Under the pieces are notes generated by a model, which did no database searches, was not told the DNA's origin, and worked only from the letters and a program-made list of their open reading frames with translations. From Ravibacter sp964562455 (GTDB taxonomy: Bacteria > Bacteroidota > Bacteroidia > Cytophagales > Spirosomataceae), in the NCBI GenBank assembly GCA_964562455.1, contig CAZLTN010000004.1:62001-126000 (forward strand): 64,000 bases of DNA. Reading direction: 5' to 3'. The position numbers and the translations under genes are program-made. Every line of letters starts with the position of its first letter. The first letter of the stretch is position 1. Of this stretch, positions 34,415-42,771 are shown in pieces.

Positions 34415-35670
34415 TTACCTCTGATGATATCGACCGGGTCTACTGCGCTCGCTTTCCTGGCGGGAAAGAACCCGGCGAAATAAGTAGTTACCAGGCTGAA
34501 AACACCGGCTATTATATAGTACTTCGGGTTGAAATCAACCGGGAAAGTTTTGATAGTGGGCAGTGCTTCCGTTTCGAAAGGAATCCTTTCTATCCCAAGG
34601 CAGACCAGGAATCCCAACAAAATACCGGCGGCGCCTCCTACAATCCCGATGGAAACAGCTATGGTCGTAAAAATCCGGTTGACATCGCCGCCCGAAAACC
34701 CGGTTGCTTTCAGGATCGCAATGGTATCCATCTTCTCATAGATCATCATATTGAGGATGTTATAAATACCGAATCCCGATACAATCAGCAGCGTAATACC
34801 GACAGCATAGCTGATCATGGAACGTACTCCGGTACCTGTCTCAAACTGGGCGTTTACAGTCTGTATGTCGTCTGCATCCACTTCGAAAACAGCGCTGTAT
34901 TCCTTTGCCAACGCCGGCGCTATATCGATATGATGAAGCTTTACCTGTATGTCGGTGATGTAGGAAGCAGTCTGTCCGGTCATTTTCTGCACTGTCCCGA
35001 TCGATGCGTAACATTGTACGTTATCCAAATCGCCCAGGCCGGACTGGAAATATCCTACCACTTTAAGCTGTACCCGGCTGCCCTGGGAGGTAGTTGCCTG
35101 TACCACATCGCCTATCTCGGCCAGCATACGGTCGGCTGCTCCTTTCCCGAGGATAATACTGTTCGCGACATTTTTCAGGTCCATAAAATTCCCGGTGGTT
35201 ACGTAATCTGAAAACCGGAACAAACGGTTTTCCTCCTCTACATCCACCCCGTTTACGATTCCCAGCATATCGGTAGCGCCTACGTTGAAGAAAACCCTGG
35301 AAGTGATTTTGGGAGCTACTCCCAATACCCTCTCGTCGGCGCGCAGCGCATTCATGATCGCCTCATTGTTGTAAATGCTCTCGCGGCTGGCGTTGGGTTT
35401 AAGCGACCGGATGATATTGTAGCTACCCGCAAATGCCTGCACCCTGTCGACCGGCTGATCGGGATTGGGCTTGATATCGTTGTAAAGCCTGATATGGGGC
35501 GTCCGGTTGATCACAAGGCTGTCCAGCATAATATTCAATCCGTTCATGAACCCGAGCAGTGCCACAAACATCGTGATGCTGAAAGTGACGCCGATCGCCG
35601 CCACGAGCGTTTGCCTGAACCTCGCAGCCATAAGCGACCTTGCGATCGATATGATCAAACCCGATTTCAT
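34411..35670 (-). CDS. ABC transporter permease (FtsX/MacB type)
   Basis: A 419-residue permease with the FtsX topology: one N-terminal helix (residues about 17-40), a large periplasmic domain (about 45-270) and three C-terminal helices (about 280-405). The periplasmic part includes VLGVAPKITSRVFFNVG and the C-terminal FtsX domain includes YAVGITLLIVSGFGIYNILN and EKMDTIAILKATGFSG, a strong family marker. The last residues SAVDPVDIIRGK are also typical. It overlaps both neighbours by 4 bases. It should form a MacB-like mechanotransmission pump with the ATPase and the fusion lipoprotein. Confidence 0.93.
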   Translation of the reverse strand: MKSGLIISIARSLMAARFRQTLVAAIGVTFSITMFVALLGFMNGLNIMLDSLVINRTPHIRLYNDIKPNPDQPVDRVQAFAGSYNIIRSLKPNASRESIYNNEAIMNALRADERVLGVAPKITSRVFFNVGATDMLGIVNGVDVEEENRLFRFSDYVTTGNFMDLKNVANSIILGKGAADRMLAEIGDVVQATTSQGSRVQLKVVGYFQSGLGDLDNVQCYASIGTVQKMTGQTASYITDIQVKLHHIDIAPALAKEYSAVFEVDADDIQTVNAQFETGTGVRSMISYAVGITLLIVSGFGIYNILNMMIYEKMDTIAILKATGFSGGDVNRIFTTIAVSIGIVGGAAGILLGFLVCLGIERIPFETEALPTIKTFPVDFNPKYYIIAGVFSLVTTYFAGFFPARKASAVDPVDIIRGK

Positions 35671-36752
35671 AGTTCCGGCTTTATTACTTCTGTATCCTCA
35701 CCTATTCCACCCAGTATTTCTGCCTTGTGATAATCTTTCAGCCCGGTCTTCACCGGCAGCGTATCGTGGCGGGCCGTGATAACGAGCGAATCGCGGAATA
35801 AATAGGAACGGGGGAGCGTCAGCGTATTTTCCCGCGTCCGCGTTACGATATTGGCTTCCAGGCTAAGGTTGGGATACAATATGAGCGGTGGTGAAACAAA
35901 TTCTGCCTCAACGGTGAAGGTTTTGCTGCGCTCGTCCATGATCGGGTAGATCCTGGTAACGGTAGCTTTGAAGGTTTCCCCTTTGTAACTATCCATGCTC
36001 ACCCAAACGGCCTGCCCCCTGGATACCCTCACGATGTCATATTCATCGACCTTCATCTCAAGCAGGAACTGGTCACGGCTTCCGATCACGGCCAGGGGCG
36101 TCTGGGCATTAACCATCTCGCCTTTTTCCTTCAGCAAAGCATATACTATACCGTCGAGCTTGCTTCGGAGTACCAGGTCGCCTTCAAGCGCCCGAGAAAG
36201 AGACAGGTTTTTACCGGCGCTTTTTTCGTTGAAATCAATCTCGCGTTTCAGATCCTGGTATTGCATGCGGGCCGTAATATAAGCAGTTCGTGCACTTTCA
36301 AAAGCAAGCTTTCTTTGTTCAAGCTCTACTACTGTCCCTACTTTCTGTGTATGCAATGCCTTCTGACGCTCGTACAGGACAGAGTCGTTCTGCCACCTGC
36401 TCCGGGCCAGGCTGATATTGGCTTCCAGACTCTCCAACCTTGTCTTATTCATCTGACGGCCGGCATAAGAACGTGTCAGTTCGGCTGATTCACGCCCGAT
36501 CCGGGCAGATTCGTTATAAACCGAAAGTATAGGCGTACCAGCCTTAACCGAATCTCCCTCCTTTACAAAAACATCCTGGACAATCCCCACTGCATTGACA
36601 TATGCCTGGTACTGATCCCGGGCTTTAATCACACCCGAAGCGTATACCGACTCCGATATGCTTTCTCTTTTTGGAAAAGTCTTTTCGACGGAACTACGGC
36701 ATCCGGCCAGGCAAAGAATAAGCGTACATGCATACAGACGGAGAATCATCAC
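35667..36752 (-). CDS. Periplasmic membrane-fusion lipoprotein (HlyD/MacA-like)
   Basis: A 361-residue efflux adaptor. The signal peptide ends in a lipobox LAGC (Cys18). A biotinyl-lipoyl-like barrel (GIVQDVFVKEGDSVKAGTPI) leads into a coiled-coil hairpin (about residues 85-165) and back into DLVLRSKLDGIVYALLKEKG. The C-terminal beta-barrel follows with TRIYPIMDERSKTFTVEAEF. It is the first gene of the four-gene exporter set and overlaps the permease by ATGA. Being a lipoprotein, it is probably held at the inner or outer leaflet of the periplasm. Confidence 0.92.
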   Translation of the reverse strand: MMILRLYACTLILCLAGCRSSVEKTFPKRESISESVYASGVIKARDQYQAYVNAVGIVQDVFVKEGDSVKAGTPILSVYNESARIGRESAELTRSYAGRQMNKTRLESLEANISLARSRWQNDSVLYERQKALHTQKVGTVVELEQRKLAFESARTAYITARMQYQDLKREIDFNEKSAGKNLSLSRALEGDLVLRSKLDGIVYALLKEKGEMVNAQTPLAVIGSRDQFLLEMKVDEYDIVRVSRGQAVWVSMDSYKGETFKATVTRIYPIMDERSKTFTVEAEFVSPPLILYPNLSLEANIVTRTRENTLTLPRSYLFRDSLVITARHDTLPVKTGLKDYHKAEILGGIGEDTEVIKPEL

Positions 36753-36920
36753 AGATCAGTTGTTTGATCCCCGAATTTAACTTATCCGCCAACCTGATCG
36801 TACCTTTTTTGAAAATAAAGCGGCCGAAGGCATCGTAGAGGGGTAAGCCTGCAGATGGAAAGGGCTTCTGTTTTTACATGGCCCGATACAGGACCGGGAT
36901 ACTACGGAATATTGGGATTG

Positions 36921-37511
36921 TCACTCCATTCCCCGCTTCCAGCGTCCGGCAGCATTCATGCTATAAGCGACAAAGTTTGCCGCAGCTTTTTCATACGAAG
37001 CATCTCCCTTTGACCGTCCTCCTTCATCGAGGGCATCCTGGGTACGTTGCGATTCAAAAATTTTGGGAGAAACAAACGAATGGCCATTCAGGACGCTGAT
37101 CAGCTTATTGACCAGCGTGGTCATTTCTATGCCGGGTCTCCTCCCGCCCTTGCCGTCCGAAACCCCCGCAAAAGCAAAAACCTTGTTATCAAACAGCCAA
37201 TGAAAATGCCTGTTGCCGAGTTGGTGAAACGCGTTTATTATTTCCCCGCCCGTAATCCAGTTATACTCGGGCACGACAAACAAAACCAGGTCTGCCGCTT
37301 TCCAGCCGGAAATAAGAGTGTCCTGGAACACCGATAAACTCCCGGGGTCGACCTCGCCTCTTCCTACCAACGGGATATCCGCATCCTCGAAATGAATAAG
37401 TGTAACTTCCTCAGGACCGGCCTGACTTCTTGCAAGGCCGGCCAGGAACTTTCCTACCTTAAGCGAGTTGCTCCCTTTGCGGGGAGAAGTTGAAATAACG
37501 GCTATCTTCAT
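36921..37511 (-). CDS. NADPH-dependent FMN reductase family oxidoreductase
   Basis: A 196-residue flavodoxin-like oxidoreductase that uses NAD(P)H to reduce FMN, quinones or azo compounds. The FMN phosphate-binding loop is ISTSPRKGSNSLKVG, and the flavin-edge loop is VPEYNWITGGEIINAFHQL, a pattern shared with chromate/quinone reductases. It is the last gene after hemH (26-base gap) in the minus-strand run from nuo. A repair or quinone-protection role is plausible but not shown. Confidence 0.9.
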   Translation of the reverse strand: MKIAVISTSPRKGSNSLKVGKFLAGLARSQAGPEEVTLIHFEDADIPLVGRGEVDPGSLSVFQDTLISGWKAADLVLFVVPEYNWITGGEIINAFHQLGNRHFHWLFDNKVFAFAGVSDGKGGRRPGIEMTTLVNKLISVLNGHSFVSPKIFESQRTQDALDEGGRSKGDASYEKAAANFVAYSMNAAGRWKRGME

Positions 37512-37537
37512 TGCAGTATCTTTTTTTGAAAAGCATT

Positions 37538-38572
37538 TTAATGTCGCTTCACCAGATCCTCCAGGGTCTCAATCCATATCCTGCTTTCATTCAGGCTCGG
37601 CACCAGGTCCCATTGTTCACCTCCTGCATCAATAAACATCTCCTTATATTCCTCCCCTACTTCTTCGGTCGTTTCCAGGCAGTCAGCTACAAATGCGGGC
37701 GAAAATGCCAGTACCTTTTTAACGCCCCGCCCGGCCAGGTCTTTCACCACATCTTCGGTATAAGGCTGGATCCAGGGATCTTTTCCCAGGCGTGATTGAA
37801 AACAGGTCGTGACCTTCTCCTGGGGCAGATTAAGATAACCGGCCAGCAGCTTTGTCGTAGCATAGCACTGGGCGAGGTAACAATGCCTGTTATTGGCAGT
37901 AATGCCCGTCCGGCACCCACTCTTTTCGCAGTTATGCCCGTTCGGATAAGCCTTCACCAGTTGCCTTTCAGGAAGCCCATGGTAGCTGAAGACAAAATGG
38001 TCATACTGGTTATTTTCCAGCTTTTCACGGGCGGACTCCGCAAATCCGCTGATTATCCCGGGATGGTCGTAAAAGCTATTGATGAACCTGATATCGGGAA
38101 TGATCTGCCATTGATTCACTACCCTCATTACCTCCTCATGGACCGACCCCGTGGTGGCAGAAGCATATTGAGGAAAAAAAGGAATGACGACAATCTTCTC
38201 GATATCATCTGCTTTTTCAAAAACAGAAAGCGCACTTTCAATAGAAGGATTCTGATAACGCATTCCCAGTTTAACCACATAGTTTCCTCCCAACACCTCC
38301 TGCAGCTTTTTTTCTACTGAATAGCCATATACCTTAAGCGGAGATCCTTCCGGAAGCCATACTTTTTTGTAAATCGCAGCAGACTTGGGCGCACGGAAAG
38401 GTGCGATAATACAATTTACCAGGAACCACCTCGATAAAAAAGGGATATCGATCACCCTCCTGTCCATCAGGAACTGGCGGAGATACTTTCTCACGTCGCT
38501 TGTCCCGGTTGAATCCGGCGTACCGAGATTGACAATCAATACCCCTGTTTTTCCTACTATACCTGACTTCAT
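37538..38572 (-). CDS. hemH: Ferrochelatase
   Basis: Ferrochelatase (344 residues) inserts ferrous iron into protoporphyrin IX to make haem. The N-terminal VLIVNLGTPDSTGTSDVRKY, the catalytic VFSYHGLPERQL with the metal-binding His, and FQSRLGKDPWIQPYTEDV are conserved. A Cys-rich CEKSGCRTGITANNRHCYLAQC segment is present. The gene follows nuoH by 32 bases. Its proximity to complex I genes fits a supply of haem for respiration. Confidence 0.96.
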   Translation of the reverse strand: MKSGIVGKTGVLIVNLGTPDSTGTSDVRKYLRQFLMDRRVIDIPFLSRWFLVNCIIAPFRAPKSAAIYKKVWLPEGSPLKVYGYSVEKKLQEVLGGNYVVKLGMRYQNPSIESALSVFEKADDIEKIVVIPFFPQYASATTGSVHEEVMRVVNQWQIIPDIRFINSFYDHPGIISGFAESAREKLENNQYDHFVFSYHGLPERQLVKAYPNGHNCEKSGCRTGITANNRHCYLAQCYATTKLLAGYLNLPQEKVTTCFQSRLGKDPWIQPYTEDVVKDLAGRGVKKVLAFSPAFVADCLETTEEVGEEYKEMFIDAGGEQWDLVPSLNESRIWIETLEDLVKRH

Positions 38573-38587
38573 CAGAACAATAATTAT

Positions 38588-38613
38588 GGTCCCTTCGACT
38601 CCGCTCAGGGGCC
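38588..38613. repeat. TTCGACTCCGCTCAGGG dispersed palindromic repeat
   Basis: The block GGTCCCTTCGACTCCGCTC plus AGGGGCC forms a hairpin with one G-T pair. As I know it, this phrase occurs often in Bacteroidota genomes. Here it encodes the last residues of NuoH (SSGP) and its stop codon, so the repeat invaded or shaped the gene end. Confidence 0.5.
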
Positions 38614-39708
38614 GCTACTTTTTACCCCCCCAATCAACCTCCAGACTCCCGTAATAAAGAAAAGCACCAGACCTACCGGCGTAAGTACCTTCCACCCGAG
38701 ATAAATAAGCTGGTCTACTCTCAGCCGCGGGAGGGTCCACCGGGCCCACATCTGGACTATTACAGCCAGGATGGCCTTAAAAAGAAGCCAGAAAATCCCG
38801 GTCGCATATCCCATTACCGTACCCGGAGCTCCGCTGGTCCATTCCGCAAGTCTTAACGGACCGATATTGGGTAAAGGGGTATTCCAGCTCCCCAGGAAGA
38901 GGATCGCCCCTAAAAGCGACACCAGCAGCATCATGCCATATTCCGAAAGCATCAGCACGGCATAACGCATACCGGAATACTCAGTATGGAAACCTCCGAC
39001 CAGCTCCGACTCGCCTTCCGGTATATCGAAAGGCGCCCGGTTACATTCAGCCAGGGAGGCGATAAAAAAAACGACATATGCCAATAAAAGAAACGGGTTC
39101 CTGAAGATATTCCAGGTAAAGATTCCGCCAACTTCCGTAATATCGACTCCGAGCGCCCGTATTCCGAACAGGTAGTTTGATTCGGGACTGTAAATACCCT
39201 GTACGAAGCTGATCTCCTGCAGATCAAGGCTCTGACAGAACATAACTACGCACAGCACCGAAAGTGTAAGAGGAATTTCATAGGAAATCATCTGCGAAAC
39301 CGCACGCACAGCTCCGATAAGCGAATATTTATTATTGGAGCCCCAGCCGGCCATCAATATGCCGAGTACATCGACCGCTACTATTGTAAGGAGAAAAAAC
39401 ACTCCGACGGTAGCCGTAGACCCACGCAGGTCGGGCGCCATCGGCAATACGGCAAAACCCGCGAAGACGGCGCAGAAAATAACAAAGGGAGCGATAAGAA
39501 AAAGCCTACGGTCGGCTGCCTTCGGAACTATGTCCTCCTTGAATATAAGCTTGATCAGGTCGGCAAAAAGCTGCAGCAACCCCCATTTCCCAACCTCCAT
39601 CGGCCCCATACGGTCCTGGATAAAAGCCGACACCTTCCGTTCCAGGTATACGCCCACGATTACAAACGCGGGGACCATTGCAGCAAATAATAATAACGTA
39701 TAGGGCAC
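38605..39708 (-). CDS. nuoH: NADH-quinone oxidoreductase subunit H
   Basis: NuoH (367 residues) is the membrane subunit that holds the quinone-binding end of respiratory complex I. About eight helices are visible. YLERKVSAFIQDRMGPMEVG near the N-terminus and the loop CNRAPFDIPEGESELVGGFH are the family signatures for quinone-site contacts. Its place after nuoN is not the usual position between nuoG and nuoI. Its last codons lie in a dispersed repeat (38588-38613). Confidence 0.96.
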   Translation of the reverse strand: MPYTLLLFAAMVPAFVIVGVYLERKVSAFIQDRMGPMEVGKWGLLQLFADLIKLIFKEDIVPKAADRRLFLIAPFVIFCAVFAGFAVLPMAPDLRGSTATVGVFFLLTIVAVDVLGILMAGWGSNNKYSLIGAVRAVSQMISYEIPLTLSVLCVVMFCQSLDLQEISFVQGIYSPESNYLFGIRALGVDITEVGGIFTWNIFRNPFLLLAYVVFFIASLAECNRAPFDIPEGESELVGGFHTEYSGMRYAVLMLSEYGMMLLVSLLGAILFLGSWNTPLPNIGPLRLAEWTSGAPGTVMGYATGIFWLLFKAILAVIVQMWARWTLPRLRVDQLIYLGWKVLTPVGLVLFFITGVWRLIGGVKSSGP

Positions 39709-39786
39709 CTTTTCGAAACACTATTGTCCTGCAAATGTATCGAAAATGTCTCAGAAGACATTCCCCAAAAGAAACTTATAGCCTCT

Positions 39787-41184
39787 CTATAACACTGACT
39801 CCACCAATCCCGGCGCCAAACCAAACAGCAGCGTGGCGACAGTAGCAGCAATAAGAAGAATCCTGAAAAACGGGGCTACACGGATCTTACCTGTCTCACC
39901 CTCTCTCATGTACACCGCTATTATCACTCGCAGGTAATAGAAAAGCCCTGTTACCGCCATGAGGACGGCAATCACCAGCAGCCAAACCATCCCGCGTTCC
40001 GCCGCAGTGCTGAAGACAAGGAATTTCCCCCAGAAACCGGCCGTAAGCGGTATACCCGACAGCGATAGCATCGAAACAGTCAGAACGAAAGCAAGAAGCG
40101 GATTTTTAGACGCCAGCCCGTTAAATATTTCAAACGATTCATTCGGCTGGCCGTCTTCCGTAAGAGGGTGAACTTTCGATACCAGTATAAGAACACCGAA
40201 TGCGGATATGGTCGCCAACGAGTAAGCCAGCAAATAAAATAATATGGCAGTGGAAGTCTTGTCGGTAAAAGCCGTCATGGCAATCAGCAGGTACCCGGCA
40301 TGCGAAATACTCGAATAAGCCATCATCCTTTTGAAGCTCTTCTGGTAAACCGCTGTAATATTTCCAATCAGCAAAGTCAGCACCGTTATTGCAGCCATCA
40401 TCACCCACCATTGAGAGTGGATAGTCGGGAACGATTCGGACAATATCCGGTAAATAGCGGCTATTCCGGCTGTTTTAACTACCGTAGCCATAAAGGTTGT
40501 AAAGATCGTAGGCGATCCTTCATAGACATCGGGCGTCCAGAAATGGAAGGGTGCCGCCGAAACTTTGAAAAGCATACCCGCCAGCAGCAGTAAAAGGCCT
40601 GCCTGGAAAAGAGGGGTCTGCTCCGGGTTTAACGTTGCGTAGCTCCTGTAGCCCTGCAGGTCGAACGAACCGGTAGCGCCGTAAAGCAAGGCGATCCCGA
40701 ACAGTAATATCCCGGAAGCGAAAGCCCCCATCAGAAAATACTTCAGTGAAGCTTCATTAGACCGGAGATTCCGCTTTTCACTTCCCGCAAGCACATACAT
40801 AGCAATGGAAAGAATTTCCAGACCGATGAAAAACATAATCATGTTCTCAAAACCGATCATGACCAGCGCGCCAATCAGCGAGAAAATCATCAGGGCGAAA
40901 TATTCTGCAGGCTGCGCCTCCTCGTCATCCAGGAAACCACCCGTCATGGCCATGACCATAAACGCGGAAAGAAGCGTCACAAAGCCGAAAGCTATCGTCA
41001 GGTTATTTACCCTCAGCATGTCGAAAAAGTAGAGGACCTGCCCTTCCCCCCAATCTGCAAGACCGCTCAAAAAAGCCACTATTACAAACAACAAAGCCGA
41101 CGGCAACAGCAAGTTCTTTGACCTGGAAAGCCCAATGAACAAAGTGGCCATGCCGAAAACGGACAATAAAATAATTGGATACAT
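39787..41184 (-). CDS. nuoN: NADH-quinone oxidoreductase subunit N
   Basis: NuoN (465 residues) is one of three antiporter-like proton-pumping subunits of complex I. About thirteen to fourteen helices are visible. Conserved segments are GLEILSIAMYVLAGSEKRNL with the key Glu, FHFWTPDVYEGSPTIFTTF with the discontinuous helix, and YSSISHAGYLLIAMTAF. It follows nuoM by 90 bases and precedes nuoH. Confidence 0.96.
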   Translation of the reverse strand: MYPIILLSVFGMATLFIGLSRSKNLLLPSALLFVIVAFLSGLADWGEGQVLYFFDMLRVNNLTIAFGFVTLLSAFMVMAMTGGFLDDEEAQPAEYFALMIFSLIGALVMIGFENMIMFFIGLEILSIAMYVLAGSEKRNLRSNEASLKYFLMGAFASGILLFGIALLYGATGSFDLQGYRSYATLNPEQTPLFQAGLLLLLAGMLFKVSAAPFHFWTPDVYEGSPTIFTTFMATVVKTAGIAAIYRILSESFPTIHSQWWVMMAAITVLTLLIGNITAVYQKSFKRMMAYSSISHAGYLLIAMTAFTDKTSTAILFYLLAYSLATISAFGVLILVSKVHPLTEDGQPNESFEIFNGLASKNPLLAFVLTVSMLSLSGIPLTAGFWGKFLVFSTAAERGMVWLLVIAVLMAVTGLFYYLRVIIAVYMREGETGKIRVAPFFRILLIAATVATLLFGLAPGLVESVL

Positions 41185-41274
41185 ATTCTATTTGCTGTTG
41201 ACAGTACCCTGTCTTCTACTTTAATCTTTTATTTATCAAACCGCAGCCTTACAGGCACACGGCAATTGTTATCA

Positions 41275-42726
41275 TTAATGCGCTGCTACCACCTGCAATA
41301 TCTGGTTCACCGCAGGCTCGGTAATCTTCAGGAACACGTTCGGGTAAATTCCTATCCAGAGCACCATTACGACCAACGGGATCAGAACAACCCTTTCAGT
41401 CCAATCCAGGTCGGTGAAACCGGCCGTAAGTTCGCTCTTCGCGCCAAACATCGCTTTTTGAAACAAACGCAGCATATAAACGGCCCCGAGTATGATGGTC
41501 AACCCGGCAACAGCCCCTATCCAGTTGTTATACTGAAAGACGCCCGACAGCAGGAGAAATTCGCCCACAAAGCCGTTTGTGAGAGGCAATGCCACACTAC
41601 CCAGCAAAATAACCAGGAAAAACACCGACAACTGGGGAGCACGCTGGGTTATGCCGCCAAGATCTCCGAGATAGCGCGAGCTAGTCCTTGAATAGATAAT
41701 TTCGATGATAAAAAACAGCCCTACTACATTTATACCGTGGGCAAGCGACTGTACCAGCGCCCCCTGAAGGCCATTCAGACTGGCAGAAAAGACACCGGCA
41801 GCCATCAGGCCGACGTGAGCAAAAGAAGAATAGGCGATCAGGCGTTTCATATCGCGCTGCTGAATCGCTATGACCGATCCGTATATGATGCCGATAACGG
41901 AAAGGATAATGGCAAGATGCCCCCACTGAGCCAGGCCCGCCGGAGCGATGGGAAGCAGGAACCTGATCAGCCCGTACACGCCCATCTTCAGCATGATCCC
42001 CGACAGCAGCATAGTCGCCGGCGTAGGAGATTCCACGTAGGTATCAGGCTGCCAGGTATGAAAGGGGAACAGCGGCATTTTGATTGCAAATGCCAGGAAA
42101 AACGCCAGGAATACCAGCGACTGCTGACCGGGCGTAAGATTAAGATTATAGAAAGCGTTGATGTCGGATGAATGGTAGCCGGGCGTCTGGAAGTAAAGGT
42201 ATATCAGCGCCACCAGCATAAAAAGGCTGCCAAACATGGTATAGACAAAAAACTTGAAAGTAACTTCTCTCCTGTTTTCTCCACCCCACACTGCCGAAAG
42301 GAAATAAACGGGAATGAGCGCTGCTTCGAAAAAGAGATAGAACAGGAATGCATCGGTTGCGACAAAAACCCCTATCAGCGCCGATTCCATAAAAAGGATC
42401 AATGCATAGAATGCGGCCCCGTTCCTGTATGCACTATTGAAAGCCGAAAGTATGATAAGCGGCGTAAGGAAAGTCGTGAGGAAAACCAGCAAGAGGCTGA
42501 TCCCGTCTATACCGCCGGAAAAAGAAATCCCCATAGACTCCAGCCATGGGTAACGGAAAGCAAACTGGGTACCTGCGGAAGGGTCGAACTTCTGCCATAC
42601 CGCAAGCGTAGCCGCAAAAGCAGCCAGCGATCCCGCGAGAGCAACCGTTTTCGCTATTTTTTCTCCCCCGAAATATGCTATCAGGGAAGCTGCCAGCGGG
42701 ATCAGTATCAAAATCAACGTAAGCAT
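41275..42726 (-). CDS. nuoM: NADH-quinone oxidoreductase subunit M
   Basis: NuoM (483 residues) is an antiporter-like proton channel subunit of complex I. Key segments are FYLFFEAALIPVYFLSAVWG with the central Glu, FPFHTWQPDTYVESPTPATM with the broken helix, and YSSFAHVGLMAAGVFSA. Fourteen hydrophobic helices fit the family. It lies 45 bases after nuoL on the same strand. Confidence 0.96.
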   Translation of the reverse strand: MLTLILILIPLAASLIAYFGGEKIAKTVALAGSLAAFAATLAVWQKFDPSAGTQFAFRYPWLESMGISFSGGIDGISLLLVFLTTFLTPLIILSAFNSAYRNGAAFYALILFMESALIGVFVATDAFLFYLFFEAALIPVYFLSAVWGGENRREVTFKFFVYTMFGSLFMLVALIYLYFQTPGYHSSDINAFYNLNLTPGQQSLVFLAFFLAFAIKMPLFPFHTWQPDTYVESPTPATMLLSGIMLKMGVYGLIRFLLPIAPAGLAQWGHLAIILSVIGIIYGSVIAIQQRDMKRLIAYSSFAHVGLMAAGVFSASLNGLQGALVQSLAHGINVVGLFFIIEIIYSRTSSRYLGDLGGITQRAPQLSVFFLVILLGSVALPLTNGFVGEFLLLSGVFQYNNWIGAVAGLTIILGAVYMLRLFQKAMFGAKSELTAGFTDLDWTERVVLIPLVVMVLWIGIYPNVFLKITEPAVNQILQVVAAH

Positions 42727-42771
42727 AAATATCTATCTATAGCACTAAATTGACCCGGAGCGCAGCCCGGC

